This document shows positions 10,171 through 18,688 of a stretch of DNA of 57,397 bases, in pieces. Source of the stretch: Chlamydiota bacterium (GTDB taxonomy: Bacteria; Chlamydiota; Chlamydiia; Chlamydiales; Rhabdochlamydiaceae); the NCBI GenBank assembly GCA_013288895.1, contig JABDAY010000005.1:1-57397 (forward strand). The letters run 5' to 3'. Within the stretch, counting starts at the first letter, position 1; each line of letters starts with the position of its first letter. A program made the translations under genes and the position numbers. Under the pieces are notes generated by a model that searched no databases, was not told the origin of the DNA, and saw only the letters and a list, made by a program, of their open reading frames with translations.

Positions 10171-10302
10171 TGAGTGCCGAATTTCATCAGCGCAGAGTGA
10201 AGACTGAGACGCAGAGGACACTGAGAAAGAAAAAAATATATTTCTTTCTCTGCGCCCTCTGCGTCTCAGTCCCCACTCTGCGCTGATGGAATTCAGCATT
10301 CA
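10171..10302. repeat. Full-length palindromic repeat ('CATCAGCGCAGAGTG...CTCTGCGTCTCAGT') between pyrG and ruvX
   Basis: tgagtgccgaatttcatcagcgcagagtgaagactgagacgcagag ... ctctgcgtctcagtccccactctgcgctgatggaattcagcattca. Confidence 0.9.
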
Positions 10303-10334
10303 CCTCACAAGCATAACATAGGAACAACATTATC

Positions 10335-10754
10335 ATGAGTCGAATAGCCGCAATAGACTACGGGACAGTGCGCATAGGCCTCGCCATATCGGATGAGCGC
10401 AAAATTATTGCGCGGCCACTTGAGCTCATCCTTGCAAAACGGAAACAGGAAGAATCCGCAAAACTGATCTTCGATGCTCTCTCCACATACGAGATTGAGG
10501 CTGTTATTCTAGGATTACCGCTCCATTTGGATGGGAAAGAAAGCCCCATGTCTGCCCAAGTGAGGCAATTTGCAAAAATTCTTGAATCGATCCTTAATGT
10601 TCCTGTAATATTATATGATGAAAGGTTAACATCGGTTATGACCGAGCGCGCCCTCATTGAGGGCAATGTGAGAAGGGAGAAGAGAAAACAATTGATCGAT
10701 TCCCTTTCCGCAACCGTGCTCTTGCAAACCTACTTGGACATGAAACATGCATAA
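10335..10754 (+). CDS. ruvX: Holliday junction resolvase-like protein YqgF/RuvX
   Basis: AIDYGTVRIGLAISDE; VILGLPLHLDGKESPMSAQVRQFA; LYDERLTSVMTERAL. Confidence 0.95.
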   Translation: MSRIAAIDYGTVRIGLAISDERKIIARPLELILAKRKQEESAKLIFDALSTYEIEAVILGLPLHLDGKESPMSAQVRQFAKILESILNVPVILYDERLTSVMTERALIEGNVRREKRKQLIDSLSATVLLQTYLDMKHA

Positions 10755-12267
10755 TCCTCTAGAGGAACCAGGCCAGCTATCAGGGATTATTAATCCTTGC
10801 ATTATTGTGATTTTTGGAGCGACAGGCGATCTTACAGCAAAGAAGCTGATGCCGGCCTTATATAACCTGGCAAAAGATGGGCAGCTTCCTGCGCAGTTTG
10901 CATGCGTTGGGTTCGCCAGAAGACAAAAATCGCATGAGGAGTTCCGATCTGAGGCAAAAGCCGCCATCTCTAAATATTCCCGCACAAAACCTATTGATGA
11001 GAATCTTTGGGCTCAATTTCAAGAGCATATTTTTTATCATGTCTCTGAATTCCACGAAGAGAAAGGATATATTGAACTACGTGAATTTTTAAATGATCTC
11101 GATAACCGTTTTGGAACAGCAGGCAATCGGATTTTTTATCTATCCACTCAGCCGAGCTTCTTCACTACAATTTGCGATAAATTGCATAGTACGGGGCTTA
11201 TTTATGAAGAAGGAGGAGAAAAATGGTCGCGGATCATCATTGAAAAGCCCTTTGGACACGATCTTGACTCTGCCAAGCTCTTGCAAAAAGATCTCATGAG
11301 CTTTGCAAAAGAGGGTCAAATCTACAGGATAGATCACTATTTAGGTAAAGAGACAGTGCAAAATCTCCTCGTCTTCCGTTTTGCCAATCTTTTCTTCGAA
11401 TCGATTTGGAATAGCCGCTACATCGACCACGTCCAAATCACTATGGCAGAAGATATCGGCATTGGAACCCGCGGCAATTTTTGGGAAGAAGCAGGACTTC
11501 TTAGGGACATTCTACAGAATCATGTCATGCAGCTCCTCTCTCTTGTTGCTATGGAGCCCCCCGTGAGCTTAGATGCCCATGCGATCCACGATGAAAAAGT
11601 GAAAGTATTACAAGCGCTCCGCCCTCTCACTGAGGTAGATTTAAAGGAGCGGGTGGTTCGAGGTCAATATACCCCAGGATTCGTCAATGGATCTGCCGTG
11701 ATTGGGTATACACAAGAAGATAAAGTATCCAAAACATCGGTTGTTGAAACGTATATGGCCCTTCAATTACATATCGATAACTGGCGCTGGCAAGGTGTCC
11801 CTTTCTATTTACGCAGTGGTAAACGGCTGCCAAAAAAGGTCACCGAGATTGCTGTGGTCTTTAAAGATCCCCCCGCCGTCCTTTTCCAGGATGGAGGCAA
11901 AAAAAATGAGCAAAACGTCCTTGCCATAAGGATCCAGCCTGATGAAGGGATTTCACTTAAGATGAATTGCAAAGTCCCCGGGCCTAGCAGCCCCATCCAA
12001 CCCGTAAAGATGGATTTTCTTTATGGAACCTACTTTGGGATGGCCCCTCCAGAAGCTTATGAGAGGCTGATTTGCGATTGTATCCTTGGAGATAACACCC
12101 TCTTTGCAAGGGAAGATGAAGTTCTCGCTTCCTGGGAGTTTGTCACCCCTATTTTAAATTATTGGGCAAAACAAAAAAACCTCACTTTCTATCCATCTGG
12201 AAGCTGGGGGCCAAAAGAAACAGATGAGATGATTGCCAAAGACGGCCGCAAATGGAGGCTTCTATGA
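10747..12267 (+). CDS. zwf: Glucose-6-phosphate 1-dehydrogenase
   Basis: IFGATGDLTAKKLMPALYNL; RIDHYLGKETVQNLLVFRFAN; LRSGKRLPKKVTEIAV. Confidence 0.97.
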   Translation: MHNPLEEPGQLSGIINPCIIVIFGATGDLTAKKLMPALYNLAKDGQLPAQFACVGFARRQKSHEEFRSEAKAAISKYSRTKPIDENLWAQFQEHIFYHVSEFHEEKGYIELREFLNDLDNRFGTAGNRIFYLSTQPSFFTTICDKLHSTGLIYEEGGEKWSRIIIEKPFGHDLDSAKLLQKDLMSFAKEGQIYRIDHYLGKETVQNLLVFRFANLFFESIWNSRYIDHVQITMAEDIGIGTRGNFWEEAGLLRDILQNHVMQLLSLVAMEPPVSLDAHAIHDEKVKVLQALRPLTEVDLKERVVRGQYTPGFVNGSAVIGYTQEDKVSKTSVVETYMALQLHIDNWRWQGVPFYLRSGKRLPKKVTEIAVVFKDPPAVLFQDGGKKNEQNVLAIRIQPDEGISLKMNCKVPGPSSPIQPVKMDFLYGTYFGMAPPEAYERLICDCILGDNTLFAREDEVLASWEFVTPILNYWAKQKNLTFYPSGSWGPKETDEMIAKDGRKWRLL

Positions 12268-13262
12268 GCGCAAGCGCACACATTGTAAATCCTTCAAAAA
12301 TTCAAGAAGAGCTAGACAAGATCTGGAATCAGATCGATAAAACCAATAAAGTCAGAGCTTCTTTGTTCAACCTGATCATCTATACCAAAAAAAATAAACG
12401 TACCGATTATGTCTATGCCATAGTCCAAAAGGTGATCGAAAGGTTTCCCTCTAGAGTTCTTTTTATTTCACAAGATCATGAAGAGCAAATAAAAACAGCT
12501 GTCTCTGTAATGAACGCCTCAAGCGGCGAGTTTGTGATAGCCTGCGATCTGATTGAAATTTTGTGTTCTGAAAAAAATCAGGGTGAAGTCCCCTTCATCC
12601 TCCTTCCCCATCTCGTCCCCGACCTTCCCATCTATATGCTTTGGGCAGACGACCCAAGTGTTGAAAACCCCCTCTTTACCCAGCTGCAAAAATATGCAAC
12701 GAGGATCATTTTTGACTCAGAAACAACAAACGATCTCCCCCGATTTGCTAAAACTGTCCTCTCGCTAAAATGTGAACTAGCCGACCTCAACTGGGCGCGT
12801 ATTGAGCCCATACGGGAAGTTTTGGCTGCAAGCTGCAAACACAAAGAGATGCTCGAAGTCATAACCCATGCAAAAGAGATCAAAATCTCCTACAACCTGC
12901 AAGAATCTGACTATTTCATCCATCCAAAAACTCCCGCGACTTATCTACAAAGCTGGCTGAGCGCCCGTTTGGAATTAGATCCCAAAATCATCACCCTAGA
13001 AACACAAAAAATTGAAAAGCTCCCCCCTGGAATAATCCTCTCCGTCGACTTTTCTACCACCAGCAATTACGATCTTGCCTTTCAGAGAAACATCGAAAGC
13101 CCCAACCAAATCTCAGCCATTTATTCCACGCCAGAGCATTGCAACATGCCCACAAACTTTATTTTCCCAAAGCAGGAATTTGGACAATCCCTCATCAAAG
13201 AGATTTTCCACAAAGGGACAAGCTCCCATTACCTTGGAGTCATGAGGGAGCTGGGGAAATAA
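12252..13262 (+). CDS. OpcA-like glucose-6-phosphate dehydrogenase assembly protein
   Basis: Directly downstream of zwf with overlapping start; RASLFNLIIYT, FPSRVLFIS, LLPHLVPDLPIYMLWADDP. Confidence 0.8.
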   Translation: MEASMSASAHIVNPSKIQEELDKIWNQIDKTNKVRASLFNLIIYTKKNKRTDYVYAIVQKVIERFPSRVLFISQDHEEQIKTAVSVMNASSGEFVIACDLIEILCSEKNQGEVPFILLPHLVPDLPIYMLWADDPSVENPLFTQLQKYATRIIFDSETTNDLPRFAKTVLSLKCELADLNWARIEPIREVLAASCKHKEMLEVITHAKEIKISYNLQESDYFIHPKTPATYLQSWLSARLELDPKIITLETQKIEKLPPGIILSVDFSTTSNYDLAFQRNIESPNQISAIYSTPEHCNMPTNFIFPKQEFGQSLIKEIFHKGTSSHYLGVMRELGK

Positions 13263-13286
13263 ACGCAAAACGCAAAACGCAAAACT
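13262..13286. repeat. Heptameric tandem repeat (AACGCAA)n immediately after the stop codon
   Basis: TAA-acgcaaaacgcaaaacgcaaaactgaag. Confidence 0.85.
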
Positions 13287-13310
13287 GAAGAAAGAAAGAA
13301 TTAAATTTTT

Positions 13311-13409
13311 ATCCCATTAGGGATAAAGATTAAATGCATTCTGTTAAGATACATTTCTTGTAGCCCAACGGGCTAAGACTATGTAGCCTGGGGCGATGCC
13401 CTAGGCTAC
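13311..13409. repeat. Triple-hairpin spacer between convergent genes
   Basis: atcccattagggat; tagcccaacgggcta; gtagcctggggcgatgccctaggctac. Confidence 0.7.
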
Positions 13410-14147
13410 TCAAGCTTTTCTATTTCGGAGAACCGGGATCGCTATTAGGATGGCAATCACGGCTAAGACTGCCCACAATGGGATGATGTAGAATCCGCTG
13501 ATGAGCATTTTTATTCCAATGAAGATCAGAATGGAAGGGACAGCTTTCTGAAGAACTTTTAAATCTCTTAAAACGAAATAGAGGGATCTTAGACCTAGGA
13601 TGGCAAAAACGTTTGAGGTGAAGGCAATGATAGGATCTGTCGTGATAGCTAAGATTGCCGGTACAGAATCTATTGCAAAAATCAGATCCGTGATCTCAAT
13701 TGCAACAATCACAAGAAATAAAGAACTGTTCTTAGAGAAAAACTGGGTGATTTTTACGGGTTTCAAAAAGTTTAATCCAGAAACGACTAGAATTGCGCCA
13801 AGTATATAAACCACCCAATGGAACCTTTGAATGAGCCCAATACCCAGAAGAATAAATGCTAGGCGCATCACCATAGCGCCAACGATTCCCCAATACAGCG
13901 CCCTAATCTGATCCCTTTTGGAAGTGCCAAAATAGGCAAAGATCAAAGAAAAAACAAACAGATTGTCAATGCTCAGAGACTTCTCAACGACATAGCCAGT
14001 AAAAAACTGGAGCGCCGCCTCTCCCCCCATCATGAAGTACACCCCAGCATTGAACACGAGTGCCGCACCAATCCAAAGAAAAACCCATAACATCATTCTT
14101 GCCGATATACCACAATGCAAAAATGAGAGGAAGAAATAAGAGTGCAT
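13410..14147 (-). CDS. TerC family integral membrane protein
   Basis: GGEAALQFFTGYVVEKSLSIDNLFVFSLIF; EITDLIFAIDSVPAILAIT; FVLRDLKVLQKAVPSILIFIGIKML. Confidence 0.95.
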   Translation of the reverse strand: MHSYFFLSFLHCGISARMMLWVFLWIGAALVFNAGVYFMMGGEAALQFFTGYVVEKSLSIDNLFVFSLIFAYFGTSKRDQIRALYWGIVGAMVMRLAFILLGIGLIQRFHWVVYILGAILVVSGLNFLKPVKITQFFSKNSSLFLVIVAIEITDLIFAIDSVPAILAITTDPIIAFTSNVFAILGLRSLYFVLRDLKVLQKAVPSILIFIGIKMLISGFYIIPLWAVLAVIAILIAIPVLRNRKA

Positions 14148-14149
14148 AC

Positions 14150-14607
14150 TAACCCAAGTTGCTAGTCAATCATCCTTAAAATTCGCCTAGGCTTCTGTGC
14201 CGTCAATTTTTTTAAGGGCGAATTTTAAGGACGATTGACTAGCAAATGACAAAAATGCGCCAGTTTGGTTGAGGGGTCATCTTTCTTAATTGCGGCAGCA
14301 ATGTAGGATGCGGAGCCCCTTGTGTAGGACAGGCCAAAGGCCTGCCGGAACATGGGGTATAGATTGATTAGGAATAAAAAGCTGGGTAGCAGCGAGACAA
14401 TAACATGAAACATTCACAAATTGGGTTTCTTTCGCTGCTGCCGCAGCTTTGAGGTGTGGTATCATCTAATCCCCATGTTCCGGCAGGCCTTTGGCCTGTC
14501 CTTCACAAGGGGCTCCGCATCAGTTATTGCTGCCGCAATAAAGAGAAACAGCTCTTCCTCAACCAAACTGGCGAATTTTAAAGACGATTGACTAGCAACT
14601 TGGGTTA
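14150..14607. mobile_element. MITE-like foldback element with ~38-bp terminal inverted repeats and nested inner inverted repeats
   Basis: Left taacccaagttgctagtcaatcatccttaaaattcgcc vs right ggcgaattttaaagacgattgactagcaacttgggtta; inner gccagtttggttgagg/cctcaaccaaactggc and gcggagcccctt...aaggggctccgc, ggacaggccaaaggcctgccggaacatgggg / ccccatgttccggcaggcctttggcctgtcc. Confidence 0.85.
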
Positions 14608-14644
14608 CTATAGACACAGGATTCTTATTGGCAATTTTTGACAA

Positions 14645-14998
14645 TTACCTATTGCCGAGGTCAACCACAACGCCGAGCTGCTGCCACTGTTGCTGGATAT
14701 ACGCCTGCTGCCGCAGTGCATGCTGTATCTCCTTCGGTGACATCAGCCCCCTCTGATACTGCTGCATATGCGGCAGATGGCATTGCTCCCGCCACTGCTC
14801 CGGCGTCATTTTATTTAGCTGGTCCGGCGACATCTTCTTCGGCAGCATCTGCTGTATCTGCTTTGGAGGCATCTGCCGCAAGTATTGCTCCCGCCACTGC
14901 TCCGACGTCACTTGATTTACCTGTGAGAAAACTATTTTGACGGGCACGACTCTAGGTGCTGGAGGCGGCATGAGTTGCGAAGGTATAGGGGATGACAT
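14645..14998 (-). CDS. Low-complexity Q/M/P-rich protein with internal MSP/MTPEQWREQ repeats, unknown function
   Basis: Upstream aaaggattagtATG gives a plausible SD; repeats TSEQWREQYL, MSPDQLNKMTPEQWREQC. Confidence 0.6.
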   Translation of the reverse strand: MSSPIPSQLMPPPAPRVVPVKIVFSQVNQVTSEQWREQYLRQMPPKQIQQMLPKKMSPDQLNKMTPEQWREQCHLPHMQQYQRGLMSPKEIQHALRQQAYIQQQWQQLGVVVDLGNR

Positions 14999-15231
14999 AC
15001 TAATCCTTTTGTTAGATGTTTAATTATAATTATTATAACATTTATAATGATTTATTACAATTTTTTATTTTATTTTTGTGATTTAAAAAGCAAAAGTGTC
15101 ATATCCTACTTATTATTAAGAAGATACGCTAAGTACAAGGAGGGTAGGATGAGAAAGAGGGGAAAAAGATCGAGGATCCAATCCTCTTACTCTTATCTTA
15201 AAAAGTCTCTCACCTGCTATACTCTCCTCCC

Positions 15232-16221
15232 ATGCTAGTACTTGGAATTGAGACTACTTGTGATGAGACGGCCGTCGCTTTGGTGCGGGATGGTAAGGAA
15301 ATAATTTCTAATGTGGTTTATTCGCAGATGGATATTCACGAGAAATTTGGAGGGGTATTCCCTGAAATGGCTTGCAGAAGACACCAGGAAGTGCTCATTC
15401 CTACTCTCAAAGAGGCCCTGGGGGAAAATCATGCAGACCTGATTGCCGTTGCCAAAGGGCCAGGTCTTATCGGAGCGCTCTTGATAGGCTTAAATGCAGC
15501 AAAAGCGCTTAGCCTAGCCTGGAATAAACCCTTTGTGGGGGTCAATCACGTGGAGGCCCATCTCTATGCTGCCATGATGGGGCGCGAGGTGGAATTCCCC
15601 GCCCTTGGCGTCGTCATCTCAGGCGGCCACACCTTCATAGTAAAAATCCTAGAACTCGGCAAATACGAGCTCATAGGGGCCACTCAAGACGACGCGATCG
15701 GAGAAGCCTTCGACAAAGTAGCCTCGATGCTCGGCCTTCCCTACCCTGGCGGACCTGCAATCGAAGCCCTCGCCCTCCAAGGCAATAGTAGTAAATATTT
15801 TTTTAAACGAGGCGTTATCAAAGAAAGGCCCTGGGACTTTTCCTTTAGCGGCCTAAAAACCAATGTCCTTTACACCGTCAGAGGAGTTAAAAATGCCCCT
15901 CTAAAAATCCCCTCCGAGGACATCCCCCACATCGCAGCAGCCTTCCAAGAGACCGCCCTTAACGATATTGTCGATAAAGCGATCAAAGCCTCCCATGCTT
16001 TTGGCTGTAAAAACATCTACCTAGGCGGCGGCGTCAGCAACAACAAGCGGCTCCGGGCCCTCTTTCAGCAAAAAGCCCCCCATCTCTCCACTTTCTGGCC
16101 TCCCCTCGGCCTCAGCCTCGATAACGCTGCTATGATCGCCGGCCTCGGCTTCCACACCTACCTCCTCCAGGGCGCCGACCCCCTCGACCTCGAACCCCTG
16201 ACCCGCATCCCTTTGGCCTAA
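15232..16221 (+). CDS. tsaD: tRNA N6-adenosine threonylcarbamoyltransferase
   Basis: VLGIETTCDETAVALV; VNHVEAHLYAAMM; GVVISGGHTFIV; YLGGGVSNNKRLR. Confidence 0.97.
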   Translation: MLVLGIETTCDETAVALVRDGKEIISNVVYSQMDIHEKFGGVFPEMACRRHQEVLIPTLKEALGENHADLIAVAKGPGLIGALLIGLNAAKALSLAWNKPFVGVNHVEAHLYAAMMGREVEFPALGVVISGGHTFIVKILELGKYELIGATQDDAIGEAFDKVASMLGLPYPGGPAIEALALQGNSSKYFFKRGVIKERPWDFSFSGLKTNVLYTVRGVKNAPLKIPSEDIPHIAAAFQETALNDIVDKAIKASHAFGCKNIYLGGGVSNNKRLRALFQQKAPHLSTFWPPLGLSLDNAAMIAGLGFHTYLLQGADPLDLEPLTRIPLA

Positions 16222-16361
16222 TCCAATTTCTTTATCTAATCTTTAAGAATAGAGTTTTCTTGCTCTCGTAACTAAACAATAAATACCTTTGCTAAATAAT
16301 AAATAATTTGATAATATAGTATTTATTAATAATAAAAACAGTTAATTTAAGGAGAATATTT

Positions 16362-17153
16362 ATGTGGACAGTAGAAAGGTTTAAAGATGAAGCTAGATTT
16401 TTCGGACAAGAACTAAAAACTATCGCAAATCCATTTTCTAATGTTGCCCCCGGAAAAGGTAAGCTTATATCAACAATCGGCGTCGCCACTATACTTGCCA
16501 CGTTTATTGTCTTAGGTCTAGCAACAGGACATGTTGGCCAACTGGGAAATCTAACAACAAATAATATAGCGACGATTACGGTTGCAGGACTAGGCGTAGG
16601 ATTAGCTCTTACTTATTTTGTAGGTAGATCTCTAAGTGAGGTTCCTTCTCACCTCAGTACTAAAGACAAATTTAGATTTTTTGGATCCACGGTAGCATAT
16701 GCCGCAAAGCCAATTCATAACAAACGAATCATTCCATTATTCATAAATCCTCAGCAGGATCTTACAGCTGAGCAGAAGAATGATATTCTTGGTCTTGATC
16801 GTAATTGTAACACTACATATAACATAATTCAGAGGACTACCACTGTAAATCAAAGCAAGCTAGGCAATTTCTTAGGAGCAGTCGGCTTGGCAGCTATACT
16901 AGCTACGTTAGTTTTCTTTAGTCTTGCAATGGCAAATATAAACCTCTCAGGATTAGATAAGTTTGGAGATTTAGTAACAAATAACACGGCGGCATTTTCA
17001 GCTGTAGGATTAGTCGTAGGCTTTGCTACCACTTATGTTTTTGGTAAATCCTTATTAAACCTTGAACCTCTATTAGACCCTCAACTAGCTTTAATTGAAG
17101 CAAAAGATTTAGTTCCCATACGCGACCCTTACCCAGAGTTTACGTTCTATTAG
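16362..17153 (+). CDS. Membrane protein with two Inc-like bilobed hydrophobic modules (paralog A)
   Basis: ATILATFIVLGLATGHVGQLGNLTTNNIATITVAGLGVGLALTYFVGRSL and AAILATLVFFSLAMANINLSGLDKFGDLVTNNTAAFSAVGLVVGFATTYVFGKSL; SD aaggagaatatttATG. Confidence 0.75.
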   Translation: MWTVERFKDEARFFGQELKTIANPFSNVAPGKGKLISTIGVATILATFIVLGLATGHVGQLGNLTTNNIATITVAGLGVGLALTYFVGRSLSEVPSHLSTKDKFRFFGSTVAYAAKPIHNKRIIPLFINPQQDLTAEQKNDILGLDRNCNTTYNIIQRTTTVNQSKLGNFLGAVGLAAILATLVFFSLAMANINLSGLDKFGDLVTNNTAAFSAVGLVVGFATTYVFGKSLLNLEPLLDPQLALIEAKDLVPIRDPYPEFTFY

Positions 17154-17361
17154 ACCTTCGGACCTGGTAGTGAGCCTCTTTGAGCAAAAAGCCCCGCTTT
17201 CTCCCCCCGTATTCCCTGCCCTACCCTCTAACTCCTTAAGAATCAGCTTCTTTGCTCTTATAACTAAATTCAATAAAAAAATCGTTGCTATATAATAAAT
17301 AGTTTGATAATATAGTACTTATTAATAATAAATAACTTTAATTAAACTAAGGAGAATATTT

Positions 17362-18375
17362 ATGTCGATAATAGTAGGAAAGTTTGAAGGGTTTAAAGAT
17401 GAAGCTAAGCTTTTCGGAGAACAGCTAAAATTTAACGCAAATCCATTTTCTGAAGTTTACTTCAGAAAAAGTATGCAGGCAGCGGTAATCGGTATTGCCA
17501 CTATACTTGCCACGGCAATTGTGTTAGGTCTAGCAGCAGGACATGTTGGCGAACTTGGAAATCTAACAACAAAGAATATAGCGACAATTGCGGTTGCAGG
17601 ACTAGGCGTAGGATTAACTCTTACTTATTTTGCAAGCAAGTCTATTTATTATATTCCTGGTAGGACTGTTTATAATTCTAATTCCGGCAAATATGAGTAC
17701 GAAGCTACACCTTTATATAAAACTTTCGGGAAAAAATTCGTACAGAGCATAAAGCCAATTTTTAATAAAACAGAACAACCGATAAAAGCTCATCCCCGTG
17801 GAAGAATTAAAAGGGTGACATTACATCAAAGCACCTTCGGCAATATCGTAGGGGCAGTCGGCTTTGCAGCTATACTAGCTACGCTAGTATTCTTTAGCCT
17901 TGCAATGGCAGGTGTGAATCTCTCCGGATTAGACAAATTCGGTAATATAGTAACAAATAATACAGCGGCATTTTCAGTCGTAGGATTAGTCGCAGGTTTT
18001 GCCACTACTTATATTCTTGGTAAATCTCTATTAAACACTAAACCTCTTTCATCAGAGCTCTCCAGCCTTCAAAAGGTCTCCAGACAACCTGTAAGGGCAC
18101 TAGCACAGACAGAGGCATCAGCAGATGTAGAGGATTCTTCAGATTCAGATGACGAAGAGGACGAAGAAGTCGGATCTGGTGATGAAAACGTCGCACCTAA
18201 TGGTCTCAATCAAGCTCAACAACAAGCATTTCCTGCCCCCCAAGCCAATGAAGAGATCCAATCTCCCGAACAACTTTCACGACTAACTCCAACTCCAACT
18301 CCACCTGGCTCCCCTAGCGCTAGTGGAACGTCTGAAGACGAAGCAGAAGAGGCCGAATTGCCTGGCTATGAGTAA
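17362..18375 (+). CDS. Membrane protein with two Inc-like bilobed hydrophobic modules and acidic/proline-rich tail (paralog B)
   Basis: Same modules and leader as 16362-17153; tail EDSSDSDDEEDEEVGSGDE...TPTPTPPGSPSASGTSEDEAEEAE. Confidence 0.75.
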   Translation: MSIIVGKFEGFKDEAKLFGEQLKFNANPFSEVYFRKSMQAAVIGIATILATAIVLGLAAGHVGELGNLTTKNIATIAVAGLGVGLTLTYFASKSIYYIPGRTVYNSNSGKYEYEATPLYKTFGKKFVQSIKPIFNKTEQPIKAHPRGRIKRVTLHQSTFGNIVGAVGFAAILATLVFFSLAMAGVNLSGLDKFGNIVTNNTAAFSVVGLVAGFATTYILGKSLLNTKPLSSELSSLQKVSRQPVRALAQTEASADVEDSSDSDDEEDEEVGSGDENVAPNGLNQAQQQAFPAPQANEEIQSPEQLSRLTPTPTPPGSPSASGTSEDEAEEAELPGYE

Positions 18376-18443
18376 GTAGCTCCGTAATAAGCTCTCTAAG
18401 TTCTCTTAGAAAAAAAGATTGTCTGCAAGATGGACACGAAGGT

Positions 18444-18478
18444 GCCCCTAGAAATAGGGGTCTTCTTTCTTCTTTGAC
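18444..18478 (+). terminator. Candidate rho-independent terminator
   Basis: cccctaGAAAtagggg stem with tetraloop followed by tcttctttcttctttgac. Confidence 0.55.
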
Positions 18479-18532
18479 TTTTTATCGGTACATCCTTTAA
18501 AATTCTGTTTTTTACAACCCTAAGGATTGACT

Positions 18533-18688
18533 ATGGCTAGCGCACGAGAAAATATTAAATTAAAAAGTACAGAGAGCGATCAATGTTACTTCACGACAAA
18601 AAATAAGCGTAATACTACTGAGCGTATTGAGCGTCGAAAGTATGACAAAACACTGAGAAAACACGTCATTTTTAAAGAAGCAAAGTAG
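18533..18688 (+). CDS. rpmG: 50S ribosomal protein L33 (51 aa, below the ORF-track cutoff)
   Basis: [51 protein letters not shown]. Confidence 0.95.
   Translation: MASARENIKLKSTESDQCYFTTKNKRNTTERIERRKYDKTLRKHVIFKEAK

Noticed and set aside
14225-14644. Two ~60-aa minus-strand ORFs inside the foldback element
   Set aside because: Lie within the inverted repeats and show no recognisable protein features.
14638-14940. Plus-strand Ala-rich ORF (100 aa)
   Set aside because: Complement of the Q/M-rich minus-strand gene; no SD; Ala/Pro bias explained by antisense CTG/GCC codons.
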